Shown: in pieces, positions 18,082 to 26,130 of the stretch
How positions within the stretch are numbered: position 1 is the first letter of the stretch
How the letters are laid out: each line of letters begins with the position of its first letter
Assembly (NCBI GenBank): GCA_015296025.1
Contig: DVDZ01000103.1
Location: 1-37,300 of the forward strand
From: Thermosynechococcus sp. M46_R2017_013
Lineage (GTDB): Bacteria; Cyanobacteriota; Cyanobacteriia; Thermosynechococcales; Thermosynechococcaceae
DNA: 37,300 nt
Direction: 5' to 3'
Translations under genes and position numbers: made by a program
The notes under the pieces: generated by a model
The model's input: the letters and a program-made list of their open reading frames with translations, nothing else
What the model was told of the DNA's origin: nothing
Database searches by the model: none

Positions 18082-19193
18082 CAGTGCTGCCAGCAAATGC
18101 AACAGTAACAATTCTGGGTGCCGGAGTCGTTGGCTCGGCGATTGCCTACGAACTTAGTCGGGCGTTTGATCCTGCGCAAACGCCGATTCTTGTCCTTGAG
18201 GCGCAGGGAGAAGAGGACTGGCAAGCCACCGGTGCGGCTCTGGGTGTGCTCATTGTCCACCTGAGTCGGCGACGACGCGGACGTAATTTTCAACTGCGGC
18301 AAGCCAGTTTAGCACGTTATGAAACCCTGATTCCGGAGCTGGAAGCACAAACAGGGGTTAAGATTCCCTACCAGCGCCAAGGTATTATTGAAATCTGCAC
18401 CACGGAAGCAGAGGCGATCGCCACCCGAGCATGGCTACAAGCAGAGGCTCCCCAAGGGGTGCAGTGGCTTTCTCCAGAAGAAGTAGAGCGTCAATTGCCA
18501 CTGATCAATACTCGGCTTGTTCACGGCGCCCTCTGGGCAACAGGCGATCGCCAAGTGGCGCCAAAGCCCTTGACTCAGGCTTTGCGGCAAGCGGCTCGTC
18601 AGCGTGGCGTGTGGTTTGCTTATCACAGTCCTGTCAGACATCTCCAGCGATCGCCCCAAGGGGGGTGGATTCTGAACCTAGATCAGACCTCCTTTGAAAC
18701 TGAATACCTGATCTTGGCGGCGGGTCTAGGGACAACGCCCCTTGCTCAAACCCTCGATTCCCCTGTCACTGTGCAACCTGTTCTCGGTCAAGCCCTAGAA
18801 TTTGCCTGTGAGACTTATGTCAATACGCCAGTGATGACAGCGGCAGGAATTCACTTTGTCCCCTTGCCTTGGGGACGAGTCTGGGTGGGTGCCACTGTCG
18901 AGTTCAACACCCAAACCGGGAATCCGCAAGCACTCGCTCAACTGCATGAACGAGCCATTGAGCTTTGGCCGATTCTGCAAACAGCGCCCCTGACGCAACA
19001 GTGGCAGGGACTGCGACCTCGCCCTAGCGATCGCCCGGCACCAATCATCGAACAAACAGACGCCCACACTTGGCTGGCCACTGGCCACTATCGCAATGGG
19101 ATTCTGCTTGCTCCTGTCACCGCCCAAAAAATTGCCCAGTCTGTGAGTGCGACCTTGGCGATGAGGAATCGCCGCAGTGAGGCAAAGGATTGA
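18078..19193 (+). CDS. FAD-dependent amino-acid oxidoreductase, glycine oxidase ThiO-like
   Basis: This is a 371-residue flavoprotein of the DAO family. The N-terminal Rossmann motif is VTILGAGVVGSAIAYELSRA (residues 9-28), followed by the acidic strand end LVLEAQ. The central part includes GVLIVHLSRRRRGRNFQLRQ, and the C-terminal FAD contact is WLATGHYRNGILLAPVTAQ, typical of glycine oxidase ThiO and D-amino-acid dehydrogenases. ThiO supplies the imine for the thiazole of thiamine. The family cannot be narrowed from motifs alone, and no thi genes are adjacent. The start is GTG at 18078, overlapping the previous stop. psbM follows 33 bases downstream. Confidence 0.8.
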   Translation: MTVLPANATVTILGAGVVGSAIAYELSRAFDPAQTPILVLEAQGEEDWQATGAALGVLIVHLSRRRRGRNFQLRQASLARYETLIPELEAQTGVKIPYQRQGIIEICTTEAEAIATRAWLQAEAPQGVQWLSPEEVERQLPLINTRLVHGALWATGDRQVAPKPLTQALRQAARQRGVWFAYHSPVRHLQRSPQGGWILNLDQTSFETEYLILAAGLGTTPLAQTLDSPVTVQPVLGQALEFACETYVNTPVMTAAGIHFVPLPWGRVWVGATVEFNTQTGNPQALAQLHERAIELWPILQTAPLTQQWQGLRPRPSDRPAPIIEQTDAHTWLATGHYRNGILLAPVTAQKIAQSVSATLAMRNRRSEAKD

Positions 19194-19226
19194 TAAAATA
19201 AAGTTCAGCGTTGTGGGATAAATACC

Positions 19227-19337
19227 ATGGAAGTCAATCCTTTCGGCTTAGTGGCAACGGCTCTGTTTGTCATCGTGCCAACGGTGTTTTTGATTATTCT
19301 GTACGTACAAACGGAAAGTCAGCAGAAAAGTAATTAA
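19227..19337 (+). CDS. psbM: Photosystem II protein PsbM
   Basis: This small gene encodes 36 residues: [20 protein letters not shown], then [16 protein letters not shown]. It is a single transmembrane helix with the invariant [10 protein letters not shown] tail of PsbM, a low-molecular-weight photosystem II subunit at the monomer-monomer interface. Start ATG at 19227 and stop TAA at 19335-19337 give exactly the family length. It is preceded by an AT-rich stretch (GATAAATACC) and lies in a 200-base gap between two enzyme genes, so it is probably transcribed from its own promoter or by read-through from the ThiO-like gene. Confidence 0.97.
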   Translation: MEVNPFGLVATALFVIVPTVFLIILYVQTESQQKSN

Positions 19338-19396
19338 GATAGATCTCTATGGCAAGAGCAAAAACTGCTCTATTGTGCCAGAGGATCAAATAATCA

Positions 19397-20533
19397 TTGT
19401 TTGTACGGCCTGTGACTGCTGCTTCGTTTTCATCCCTTTGTGTTGCACCTACCCATATCTATCGCGGTTGGTCAATTGTCTCCCAAGCAGGAGAAGCCAT
19501 TGCGCAGTTGGGGCGGCGTCCCCTTTTAGTGGTTTCACCGCGGCGGTATCAACAGCTTGAGCCGGAGTGGCAGGCGATCGCCCGCTCCCATCATCTCACC
19601 CTTACCGTGGGAACATTCCATGGTGAGTGCAGTGAACCCACCCTTGCCCAGCTCCGCCAAGAGGCCCAAAGCAGCGATCTGATTATCGGCATTGGTGGTG
19701 GTAAAGCCCTAGATACCGCTAAACTTTTGGGGCATCAACTTCACTTGCCCGTGGTAACCATTCCTACATCAGCAGCCACCTGTGCCGCTTGGACAGCCCT
19801 TTCCAATATCTATACAGAGGCCGGTGCCTTTGCCTACGATGTAGCACTCCGCCGTTGCCCAGATCTGCTGCTGCTGGACTACGCCCTAATTCAAACAGCG
19901 CCTAAGCGAACACTGTTGGCCGGTATTGGCGATGCCCTTGCCAAATGGTACGAAGCTTCGGTGAGTAGCGGTCATCGCCAAGAAACCCTGATTGTTGCTG
20001 CTGTACAGCAAGCACGGGTATTGCGTGATATTCTCTTGCAGCAGTCTGCGGAAGCCTTGGCCAATGTGGGCAGCCCCGCTTGGGAAAATGTGGTTGATGC
20101 CAGTGTTTTGATGGCAGGGATGATTGGTGGATTGGGAGGCGCCCAATGCCGAACAGTTGCCGCCCATGCAATCCACAACGGTCTCACCCAACTGCCCCAA
20201 AGCAAAAGCACGCTCCACGGTGAAAAGGTGGCCTACGGCATTCTTGTGCAACTGCGTTTGGAAGAAATTGTCCAAGGCAGTCAATTGGCCGCTAGCGCTC
20301 GCCACCAGCTTTGCCAATTTTATGAACAGGTGGGCTTGCCCCTGAGTCTAGAGGACTTGGGCTTTCAAGAGGCCAGCTTGGCACAACTCCAACACGCTGC
20401 CACGGTTGCCTGTATGCCCCACTCCGATATTCACTATCTGCCGTTTCCGGTGACGCCTGATCTGGTACTAGAAGCAATGGTATCCACGCTGGTCGGTTAC
20501 AGCGCCAAAGTTTTGGATGGGAGTGCCCGCTAA
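19397..20533 (+). CDS. Iron-containing/glycerol dehydrogenase family oxidoreductase
   Basis: This is a 378-residue NAD-dependent, metal-dependent dehydrogenase of the GldA type. The nucleotide loop GIGGGKALDTAKLLG is at 98-112 and IPTSAATCAAWTALS at 122-136. Metal ligands appear intact: Asp179 in GIGDALAKWYEA, His257 in TVAAHAIHNG and His274 in STLHGEKVAYG. These positions match glycerol dehydrogenase closely, but the substrate is unproven. The start could be TTG at 19397 (AGAGGA about 12 bases upstream) or GTG at 19412 (MTAASFSSLCVAPTH); the latter is nearer the usual N-terminus. The TAA stop is followed immediately by the ATG of the aminotransferase, so the pair form an operon. Confidence 0.88.
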   Translation: MFVRPVTAASFSSLCVAPTHIYRGWSIVSQAGEAIAQLGRRPLLVVSPRRYQQLEPEWQAIARSHHLTLTVGTFHGECSEPTLAQLRQEAQSSDLIIGIGGGKALDTAKLLGHQLHLPVVTIPTSAATCAAWTALSNIYTEAGAFAYDVALRRCPDLLLLDYALIQTAPKRTLLAGIGDALAKWYEASVSSGHRQETLIVAAVQQARVLRDILLQQSAEALANVGSPAWENVVDASVLMAGMIGGLGGAQCRTVAAHAIHNGLTQLPQSKSTLHGEKVAYGILVQLRLEEIVQGSQLAASARHQLCQFYEQVGLPLSLEDLGFQEASLAQLQHAATVACMPHSDIHYLPFPVTPDLVLEAMVSTLVGYSAKVLDGSAR

Positions 20534-21730
20534 ATGGGGTTAGAGTGGATTCAGCCGGCTGATCGCTTGGGAGCATTGCCACCCTATGTGTTTGCCCGCC
20601 TCGATGAACTGAAGCTAAAGGCACGGCAGCAGGGACTGGATTTAATTGACTTGGGTATGGGCAACCCCGATGGCGCCGCCCCTCGTCCAGTTATTGAAGC
20701 AGCGATCGCCGCCTTTGAGGAACCTAGCTACCACGGTTATCCCCCCTTTGAAGGCACAGCCGTTTTCCGTCAAGCCATTACCCGTTGGTATCAGCGGCGC
20801 TACAACGTCTCTCTTGATCCCGATGGTGAAGCTTTACCCCTGTTGGGATCAAAAGAAGGACTGACGCACCTTGCTTTGGCCTATGTGAATCCGGGGGATG
20901 TGGTACTTGTTCCTAGCCCGGCCTATCCGGCTCATTTTCGTGGTCCTGCGATTGCCGGAGCCACCATCTATCCCCTCATTCTCAAGCGAGAAAAAGGCTG
21001 GCTCATTGATCTGAGTGAGATTCCCAGCGACATTGCCCGCCAAGCCAAGGTTTTGTACTTTAACTACCCCAGCAATCCCACAGCAGCGATCGCCCCCCGT
21101 TCCTTTTTTGAAGAGATTGTTGCCTTTGCCCGCGAATACCAAATCCTCCTTGTGCATGACCTTTGCTACGCGGAGCTGGCCTTCGATGGCTATCAACCCA
21201 CTAGCTTACTGGAAATTCCTAATGCCAAAGATATCGGCGTTGAGTTCCATACCCTCTCAAAAACCTACAATATGGCAGGTTGGCGGGTTGGCTTTGTGGT
21301 GGGTAACCGCCACATTATTCAGGGCTTGCGTACGCTGAAAACGAATTTGGACTATGGGGTTTTTTCGGTTTTACAGAAGGCGGCAGAGGTGGCACTGAGT
21401 TTACCCGATAGCTACATTGCTGCTGTGTGCGATCGCTATCGCCAACGGCGTGATTTTCTCATCCAAGGCTTAAATGAACTGGGTTGGCAACTGACGCCGC
21501 CCCAAGCCACCATGTATCTGTGGGTACCCGTACCAAGGGGCATGAGTTCCACCGATTTTGCCCTAAAGCTACTTCAGGAAACGGGTGTGGTGGTGACCCC
21601 GGGCAATGCGTTTGGCGAAGGGGGAGAAGGATATGTGCGCATCAGCCTCATTGCCGATCGCGAGCGTTTGGGTGAAGCCCTCAAACGCATGGCTCAAGCC
21701 AATATCCGCTTTGATAGCTTAAGTCGCTAA
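20534..21730 (+). CDS. Class I/II PLP aminotransferase, aspartate or LL-DAP aminotransferase-like
   Basis: The protein is 398 residues, fold-type I. Motifs: DLGMGNPDGAAP near 39-50, YPPFEGTAVFRQAI at 69-82, FNYPSNPTAAIAP near 176-188 with the PLP-contact Asn, VHDLCYAELAFDGY at 207-220, and the PLP lysine Lys243 in SKTYNMAGWRVGF. Arg at VRISLIAD near the C-terminus binds the substrate carboxylate. In cyanobacteria such proteins are usually annotated as aspartate aminotransferase or as LL-diaminopimelate aminotransferase relatives; I cannot separate the two here. ATG directly follows the stop of the dehydrogenase gene, with GGGAG 12 bases upstream, so translation is probably coupled. Confidence 0.9.
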   Translation: MGLEWIQPADRLGALPPYVFARLDELKLKARQQGLDLIDLGMGNPDGAAPRPVIEAAIAAFEEPSYHGYPPFEGTAVFRQAITRWYQRRYNVSLDPDGEALPLLGSKEGLTHLALAYVNPGDVVLVPSPAYPAHFRGPAIAGATIYPLILKREKGWLIDLSEIPSDIARQAKVLYFNYPSNPTAAIAPRSFFEEIVAFAREYQILLVHDLCYAELAFDGYQPTSLLEIPNAKDIGVEFHTLSKTYNMAGWRVGFVVGNRHIIQGLRTLKTNLDYGVFSVLQKAAEVALSLPDSYIAAVCDRYRQRRDFLIQGLNELGWQLTPPQATMYLWVPVPRGMSSTDFALKLLQETGVVVTPGNAFGEGGEGYVRISLIADRERLGEALKRMAQANIRFDSLSR

Positions 21731-21766
21731 CAGTCTCAAGTACCTTGGCCTTTGCAGTGAGGGCAC

Positions 21767-23036
21767 TTATCCCAAGCGGCTATTCCATGTGGTTTCTGCA
21801 TCCTTGAGTGCCTGATCAAGGGTCTTTTGTTCCAAAAGAACTGCCTGTAAATTTTCATAGAGGAGTCGTTGCAGCTCTTTAATATCCCGCAGGGGGGGAA
21901 GGAGTACCTCTGCTTGGTTCATTTGTGCAGCGCTGACAGCTCGGGCAATGTCCACAGGTGGGGCATTTTCTTTGACGGTGCGAAAGTAAGGATCCGCTAA
22001 GGCTGCTTTGGTGGAAGGCAGGACATTAGCTTCCTTGGCAAAGGCCAGTTGGTTCTCACTATTGGTCACAAAGAGGGCAAATTCTACGGCCAGTTGAGGA
22101 TGGCGACTCTGGCGGGGCACGAGTAAATTCATTACCGCAACATTTTTCTTGCCGGTTTCGCCGGTCACCTGGGGGGCGGGGGCTGAAACTGCGGCAATAC
22201 TGGGGGCATTGGTGCGATCGCGTTCAAAAATTCTGGCTAGTCATCAATAGCGCCGTTTGTCCCGATTGATAGAGTTCGATGCCTTGGCGATGGCCTTCGG
22301 TGAGCACTTGCGGCGGTAAGAGTCCTTGACGATACAGATCAACCCAATACTGGAAAACAGCCTTGCCTGCGGGCGAATTAAAGGCAGCACGGCCTTGAGC
22401 ATCTACTAACTTCACCCCCATCTGTACCATGGTCTGCATCAGCTCTGCGGAGTCTTCGGGCACCATTGTGATAAAGAAGGCGTATTTGCCTGTTTTCTCC
22501 TTCACGGCTTTAGCGACCTTGGCCAGCTCAGCAAAGGTCTGGGGGGGGCGATCGACCCCCGCAGCGGCAAGAATTGCCTTGTTATAAATCGTTATCCGCG
22601 ATGTCAAGTACCACGGCACGGCAAAGCTTTTGCCTTCCAATGTGGTTGCTTGCCAAATGTTTGGTAAATAACGCTCGCGTACAGCCGGCGGTACATAGTC
22701 ATTCAAATTGAGCCACGCATTGCGTCCTGCCAATAGCGCCGCAAAGTCGGGATTTAGGTTCACCACATCGGGGGCAGTGCCCGCTAGCACCGCCATGAGA
22801 ATTTTGCTCTGCATTGCGGTCCAAGGAATATCTACCCAGCGCACGTGGACATGGGGATGTTGGGCTTCAAATTCAGCAATCAAACGGTTGAAGTAATCCG
22901 TGAATTTGGGTTGCAGTTGCATCGTCCAGAATTCAATCTGGGTACCTTGGGTGGGGGGTGCTGTTCCACAACCGGTTAAGATGGCCAGCCATAGCCCCAC
23001 CAACAGTCCACAGATGCAGCGTTGCCACAATCGCAT
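21767..23036 (-). CDS. Sugar-type ABC transporter substrate-binding lipoprotein, frameshifted
   Basis: This is an extracytoplasmic binding protein of family 1 (maltose/glycerol-3-phosphate-binding-like). The start is ATG at 23034-23036 with AGGAG ten bases upstream. A signal peptide ends at the lipobox LTGC (Cys23). Then come IEFWTMQLQPKFTDYFNRLI, FEAQHPHVHVRWVDIPWTAM, GTAPDVVNLNPDF and PWYLTSRITIYNKAIL. The frame ends at MTSQNF (about 22228) and resumes one base over as RIFERDRTNAPSIAAV, continuing through GETGKKNVAVMNLLVPRQ to NSRLG. Removing one base gives 422 residues, the family norm. It lies 13 bases after mscL, and its ribosome site overlaps the mscL stop. No permease or ATPase gene is nearby. 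I favour a sequence error. Confidence 0.87.
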
Positions 23037-23049
23037 TAATTGAGGACTC

Positions 23050-23466
23050 CTAAAGCGGTGGCAGTTCCGAGGTACAGGCACGGCAACGGGTGGCTTTCAG
23101 GGGCACAGACTCCAAGCAGTAGGGACACTGCCGTTGTTCAAGTGCAGGGGACTTCTTGGGTCCTAGGGGCAAAATCAGCTTCAGGAGAATAAACAGGCTG
23201 AGGGCAATCACGCCAAAATCGAGTAAGCTGCCTAAAAACTTACCGATCCGAATCCCTGAACCCACTGTGAGTTCCCGCCAATCTCCCCCTGGGATCAGCG
23301 GATTAATGAGAGGCATTATCAAGTCTTCGACGACAGAAGTGATAATGCGGCCGAAGGCACCACCTACGACCACCGCGATCGCTAAATCAATTGCATTGCC
23401 CTTCAGGGCAAATTCACGAAATTCCTGCCAAAATTGCTTTACCTGTCGGCGGTTGAGTCGCGCCAT
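23050..23466 (-). CDS. mscL: Large-conductance mechanosensitive channel MscL with C-terminal zinc ribbon
   Basis: MscL is a homopentameric channel that opens under membrane tension to release solutes on osmotic downshock. The 138-residue protein has an N-terminal helix and FALKGNAIDLAIAVVVGGAF (19-38), TM1 continuing through IITSVVEDLIMPLINPLI, a periplasmic loop, and TM2 at about 80-101 (SLLDFGVIALSLFILLKLIL). After PLGPKKSP the usual charged cytoplasmic helix is replaced by a zinc ribbon: Cys114, Cys117, Cys128 and Cys131 in CPYCLESVPLKATRCRACTS. It is co-transcribed with the sugar-binding protein gene downstream. The start is ATG at 23464-23466 and it is divergent from rps1. Confidence 0.94.
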   Translation of the reverse strand: MARLNRRQVKQFWQEFREFALKGNAIDLAIAVVVGGAFGRIITSVVEDLIMPLINPLIPGGDWRELTVGSGIRIGKFLGSLLDFGVIALSLFILLKLILPLGPKKSPALEQRQCPYCLESVPLKATRCRACTSELPPL

Positions 23467-23689
23467 GCCAGAGCCTCAGTAGCACACAAAACTTAACATT
23501 TATCTTGACCCTTGGCAAAAATTTTATCGATCCTGCTAGCCAATAGGCAAACTCTAGGCTAATATTGTAGATCCAGTCAGAAAGTGTTCGAGCGATCGCT
23601 GGTATGATTGCGTATGGCACCCACTTCTGCCCGCTTGATAACTCACTATACACCCCCATTTTCGTTAAAGGAGCTAGGAAAACACTCGC

Positions 23690-24682
23690 ATGGTCAATCA
23701 GGAAAAAACGTTAGACGTGGGCTTTACGCATGCTGATTTTGCAGCCTTACTGGACCGGTACGATTACCACTTCAACCCCGGCGATATTGTTGCCGGCACC
23801 GTCTTTAGCATTGAGCCAAAGGGTGCCCTGATTGACATCGGTGCAAAAACCGCTGCCTACCTCCCGATTCAAGAAATGTCTATTAACCGGATTGACAGTC
23901 CGGAAGAAGTACTGCAACCCAATGAAACCCGCGAATTCTTTATCTTGGCGGATGAAAACGAAGAAGGGCAGCTTACCCTCTCGATTCGCCGCATTGAGTA
24001 CATGCGGGCATGGGAGCGCGTTCGCCAGCTACAAGCTGAAGATGCCACCGTGCGTTCTCAGGTCTTTGCCACCAACCGCGGCGGTGCCCTTGTGCGCATT
24101 GAAGGGCTGCGGGGTTTTATTCCCGGTTCCCACATCAGCACCCGCGTGAACAAAGAAGAGCTGGTGGGTGAAGAACTACCGCTGAAGTTTTTAGAAGTGG
24201 ATGAAGAGCGCAACCGCCTCGTACTGAGCCACCGCCGTGCCCTTGTCGAACGCAAGATGAACAAACTAGAAGTGGGCGAGGTTGTGGTCGGAACTGTACG
24301 CGGAATCAAGCCCTACGGTGCTTTCATTGACATTGGTGGCGTCAGTGGTTTGCTGCACATTTCCGAAATTTCCCACGATCACATTGATACCCCCCATAGT
24401 GTGTTCAATGTCAATGACCAAGTCAAAGTGATGATCATTGACCTAGATGCCGAGCGGGGTCGGATTTCCCTATCCACCAAGCAACTGGAGCCAGAGCCCG
24501 GTGACATGGTGAAAAATCCGCAGTTGGTCTATGAAAAGGCTGAAGAGATGGCCGAGCGCTATCGTCAGCAACTCCTGCAACAACAGCAGCAGGCTACCGC
24601 AGAGGCCACTGAGGAAGTGGTGGAAGACATTCCCGCAGCTACGGACGAAGATACGGCTGAGCCAATTCTCCAAGAAGCTTAG
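23690..24682 (+). CDS. rpsA: 30S ribosomal protein S1
   Basis: The protein is 330 residues, the short cyanobacterial/chloroplast form with three S1 (OB-fold) RNA-binding domains. The first is near 30-97 (GDIVAGTVFSIEPKGALIDI, YLPIQEMS). The second is near 115-180 (VFATNRGGALVRIEGLRGFI, PGSHIS). The third is near 194-265 (GEVVVGTVRGIKPYGAFIDI, SGLLHISEISH), followed by RGRISLSTKQLEPEPGDM. The C-terminus is an acidic, Gln-rich tail (LLQQQQQATAEATEE). S1 promotes mRNA binding in translation initiation. The start is ATG at 23690 with AAAGGAG upstream. One base separates its stop from pdxA, so they are co-transcribed. The 220-base upstream gap is shared with divergent mscL. Confidence 0.96.
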   Translation: MVNQEKTLDVGFTHADFAALLDRYDYHFNPGDIVAGTVFSIEPKGALIDIGAKTAAYLPIQEMSINRIDSPEEVLQPNETREFFILADENEEGQLTLSIRRIEYMRAWERVRQLQAEDATVRSQVFATNRGGALVRIEGLRGFIPGSHISTRVNKEELVGEELPLKFLEVDEERNRLVLSHRRALVERKMNKLEVGEVVVGTVRGIKPYGAFIDIGGVSGLLHISEISHDHIDTPHSVFNVNDQVKVMIIDLDAERGRISLSTKQLEPEPGDMVKNPQLVYEKAEEMAERYRQQLLQQQQQATAEATEEVVEDIPAATDEDTAEPILQEA

Positions 24683-24683
24683 G

Positions 24684-25709
24684 ATGTCCCTTGCCCTGAC
24701 CCTTGGGGATCCAGCGGGCATTGGCCCAGAAATTCTCCTGAAAGCCCTCGCTCATCTGCCCTCAGAAATGTTAGGGCAGCTTTTTATTTCAGGTACACAG
24801 CAGGTCTTGCAGGACACGTACACTCGCCTACGTCAGCAGGGACAGGTGACCCTTGATCCGGCTCAACTTCAGATTTGGGAGCATCCCCTGGAGGAGGCAA
24901 TTGTGCCGGGGCAACCCAGTATCGTCAGTGGAGCCGCCAGCTTTGCTTACCTAGAAACAGCGATCCAGCGGGCGATCGCCGGTGACGTAGCAGGCATTGT
25001 TACTGCACCCATTTCTAAGGCGAGTTGGCAGGCGGCAGGCTATGCTTTTCCTGGTCAAACGGAAGTGCTGGCTCACTTTACAGGAACTGCCAATGTAGGA
25101 ATGGTGTTCTTGGGGCGATCGCCCGTAACGAACTGGGTACTGACCACTTTACTCGCGACTACCCACATTCCGCTGCAAGACGTTCCCACAGCACTGACCC
25201 CCGAACGGCTCAATGAAAAACTGGCACTTCTTGTGCAGTTTCTAAGGGAGCAGCGGCATCTGCAGCGGCCTCGCATTGCTATTGCTGGCTTGAATCCCCA
25301 CAGCGGTGAGCAGGGACACTTAGGCCAAGAGGAAGTGGCTTGGCTGATTCCATGGCTTGCGGCAGCTCAGCAGCAGTATCCCCAAGTTGAACTCATTGGC
25401 CCTGTTCCCCCCGATACCCTCTGGATTGGGGCTGCCGATGCATGGTGGGGGCGCCCTTCCTCGACCCCTGCCTACGATGCTTACTTCGCTCTCTATCACG
25501 ATCAGGGCTTAATTCCTGTGAAGATGCTGGCCTTTCGCGAAGCAGTAAACACCACAATTGGCCTGCCTTTTATTCGTACGTCTCCAGATCACGGTACGGC
25601 CTTTGATATTGCCGGCACAGGGGTGGCAGACCCCCAGAGTTTTCTGGCGGCAATCGCTTGGGCACAAATCCTGAGTAAAGGATCGGTTTTCCCTCTTACC
25701 CCTGCCTGA
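24684..25709 (+). CDS. pdxA: 4-hydroxythreonine-4-phosphate dehydrogenase
   Basis: PdxA oxidises 4-phosphohydroxy-L-threonine in the DXP-dependent pathway to pyridoxal phosphate. The 341-residue protein starts at ATG 24684 (MSLALTLGDPAGIGPEILLK), one base after the rps1 stop; the frame is open further upstream but that part is out-of-frame rps1 sequence. Motifs: GIVTAPISKASWQAAGYAFP, GQTEVLAHFT, the metal His in TTHIPLQDVP, IAGLNPHSGEQGHLGQEE, the metal His in FALYHDQGLIPVKML, and RTSPDHGTAFDIAG. All expected metal ligands are present. The rps1-pdxA pairing is probably a simple read-through operon. Confidence 0.95.
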   Translation: MSLALTLGDPAGIGPEILLKALAHLPSEMLGQLFISGTQQVLQDTYTRLRQQGQVTLDPAQLQIWEHPLEEAIVPGQPSIVSGAASFAYLETAIQRAIAGDVAGIVTAPISKASWQAAGYAFPGQTEVLAHFTGTANVGMVFLGRSPVTNWVLTTLLATTHIPLQDVPTALTPERLNEKLALLVQFLREQRHLQRPRIAIAGLNPHSGEQGHLGQEEVAWLIPWLAAAQQQYPQVELIGPVPPDTLWIGAADAWWGRPSSTPAYDAYFALYHDQGLIPVKMLAFREAVNTTIGLPFIRTSPDHGTAFDIAGTGVADPQSFLAAIAWAQILSKGSVFPLTPA

Positions 25710-25794
25710 AGTGCCTTTGATAGAATGCAACTAAATAACAAACCAAACGGTCAACGGTTGGCATTTTGGTTGTTGCTGTATCGGGCAGAGTCAT

Positions 25795-26118
25795 ATGGGA
25801 TTCTTTGATTCGGAAATTGTTCAACAGGAAGCGCAACGCCTGTTTCAGGACTACCAGGAATTGATGCAGCTTGGCTCCGAGTACGGCAAGTTTGACCGCG
25901 AAGGGAAAAAAATTTACATCGAAAAGATGGAAGAACTCATGGATCGCTACCGTATTTTTATGAAGCGGTTTGAGTTGTCCGATGACTTTATGGCGCAGAT
26001 GACAATCAAACAACTGGAAACGCAACTCAGCCAGTTTGGCATGTCTCCCCAAGCTATGTTTGATCAAATGTACCAAACCCTTGAGCGCATGAAAGCCGAA
26101 GTGGAACGCCAACCCTAG
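25795..26118 (+). CDS. DUF1825 family protein
   Basis: This is a 107-residue, highly charged helical protein beginning MGFFDSEIVQQEAQRLFQDY and continuing with YGKFDREGKKIYIEKMEELM and QMTIKQLETQLSQFGMSPQA. It agrees with my memory of DUF1825, a short cyanobacterial family without an assigned role. No signal or membrane segments. The start is ATG at 25795. It ends 12 bases before the class IV aminotransferase start on the same strand, so they probably share a transcript. Confidence 0.82.
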   Translation: MGFFDSEIVQQEAQRLFQDYQELMQLGSEYGKFDREGKKIYIEKMEELMDRYRIFMKRFELSDDFMAQMTIKQLETQLSQFGMSPQAMFDQMYQTLERMKAEVERQP

Positions 26119-26130
26119 GGGAGACGGCGG

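Noticed and set aside
19355-19371. Hairpin AGAGCA-N5-TGCTCT after psbM
   Set aside because: The stem is good but is followed by ATTGTGCC rather than a T run, so I do not call a terminator.
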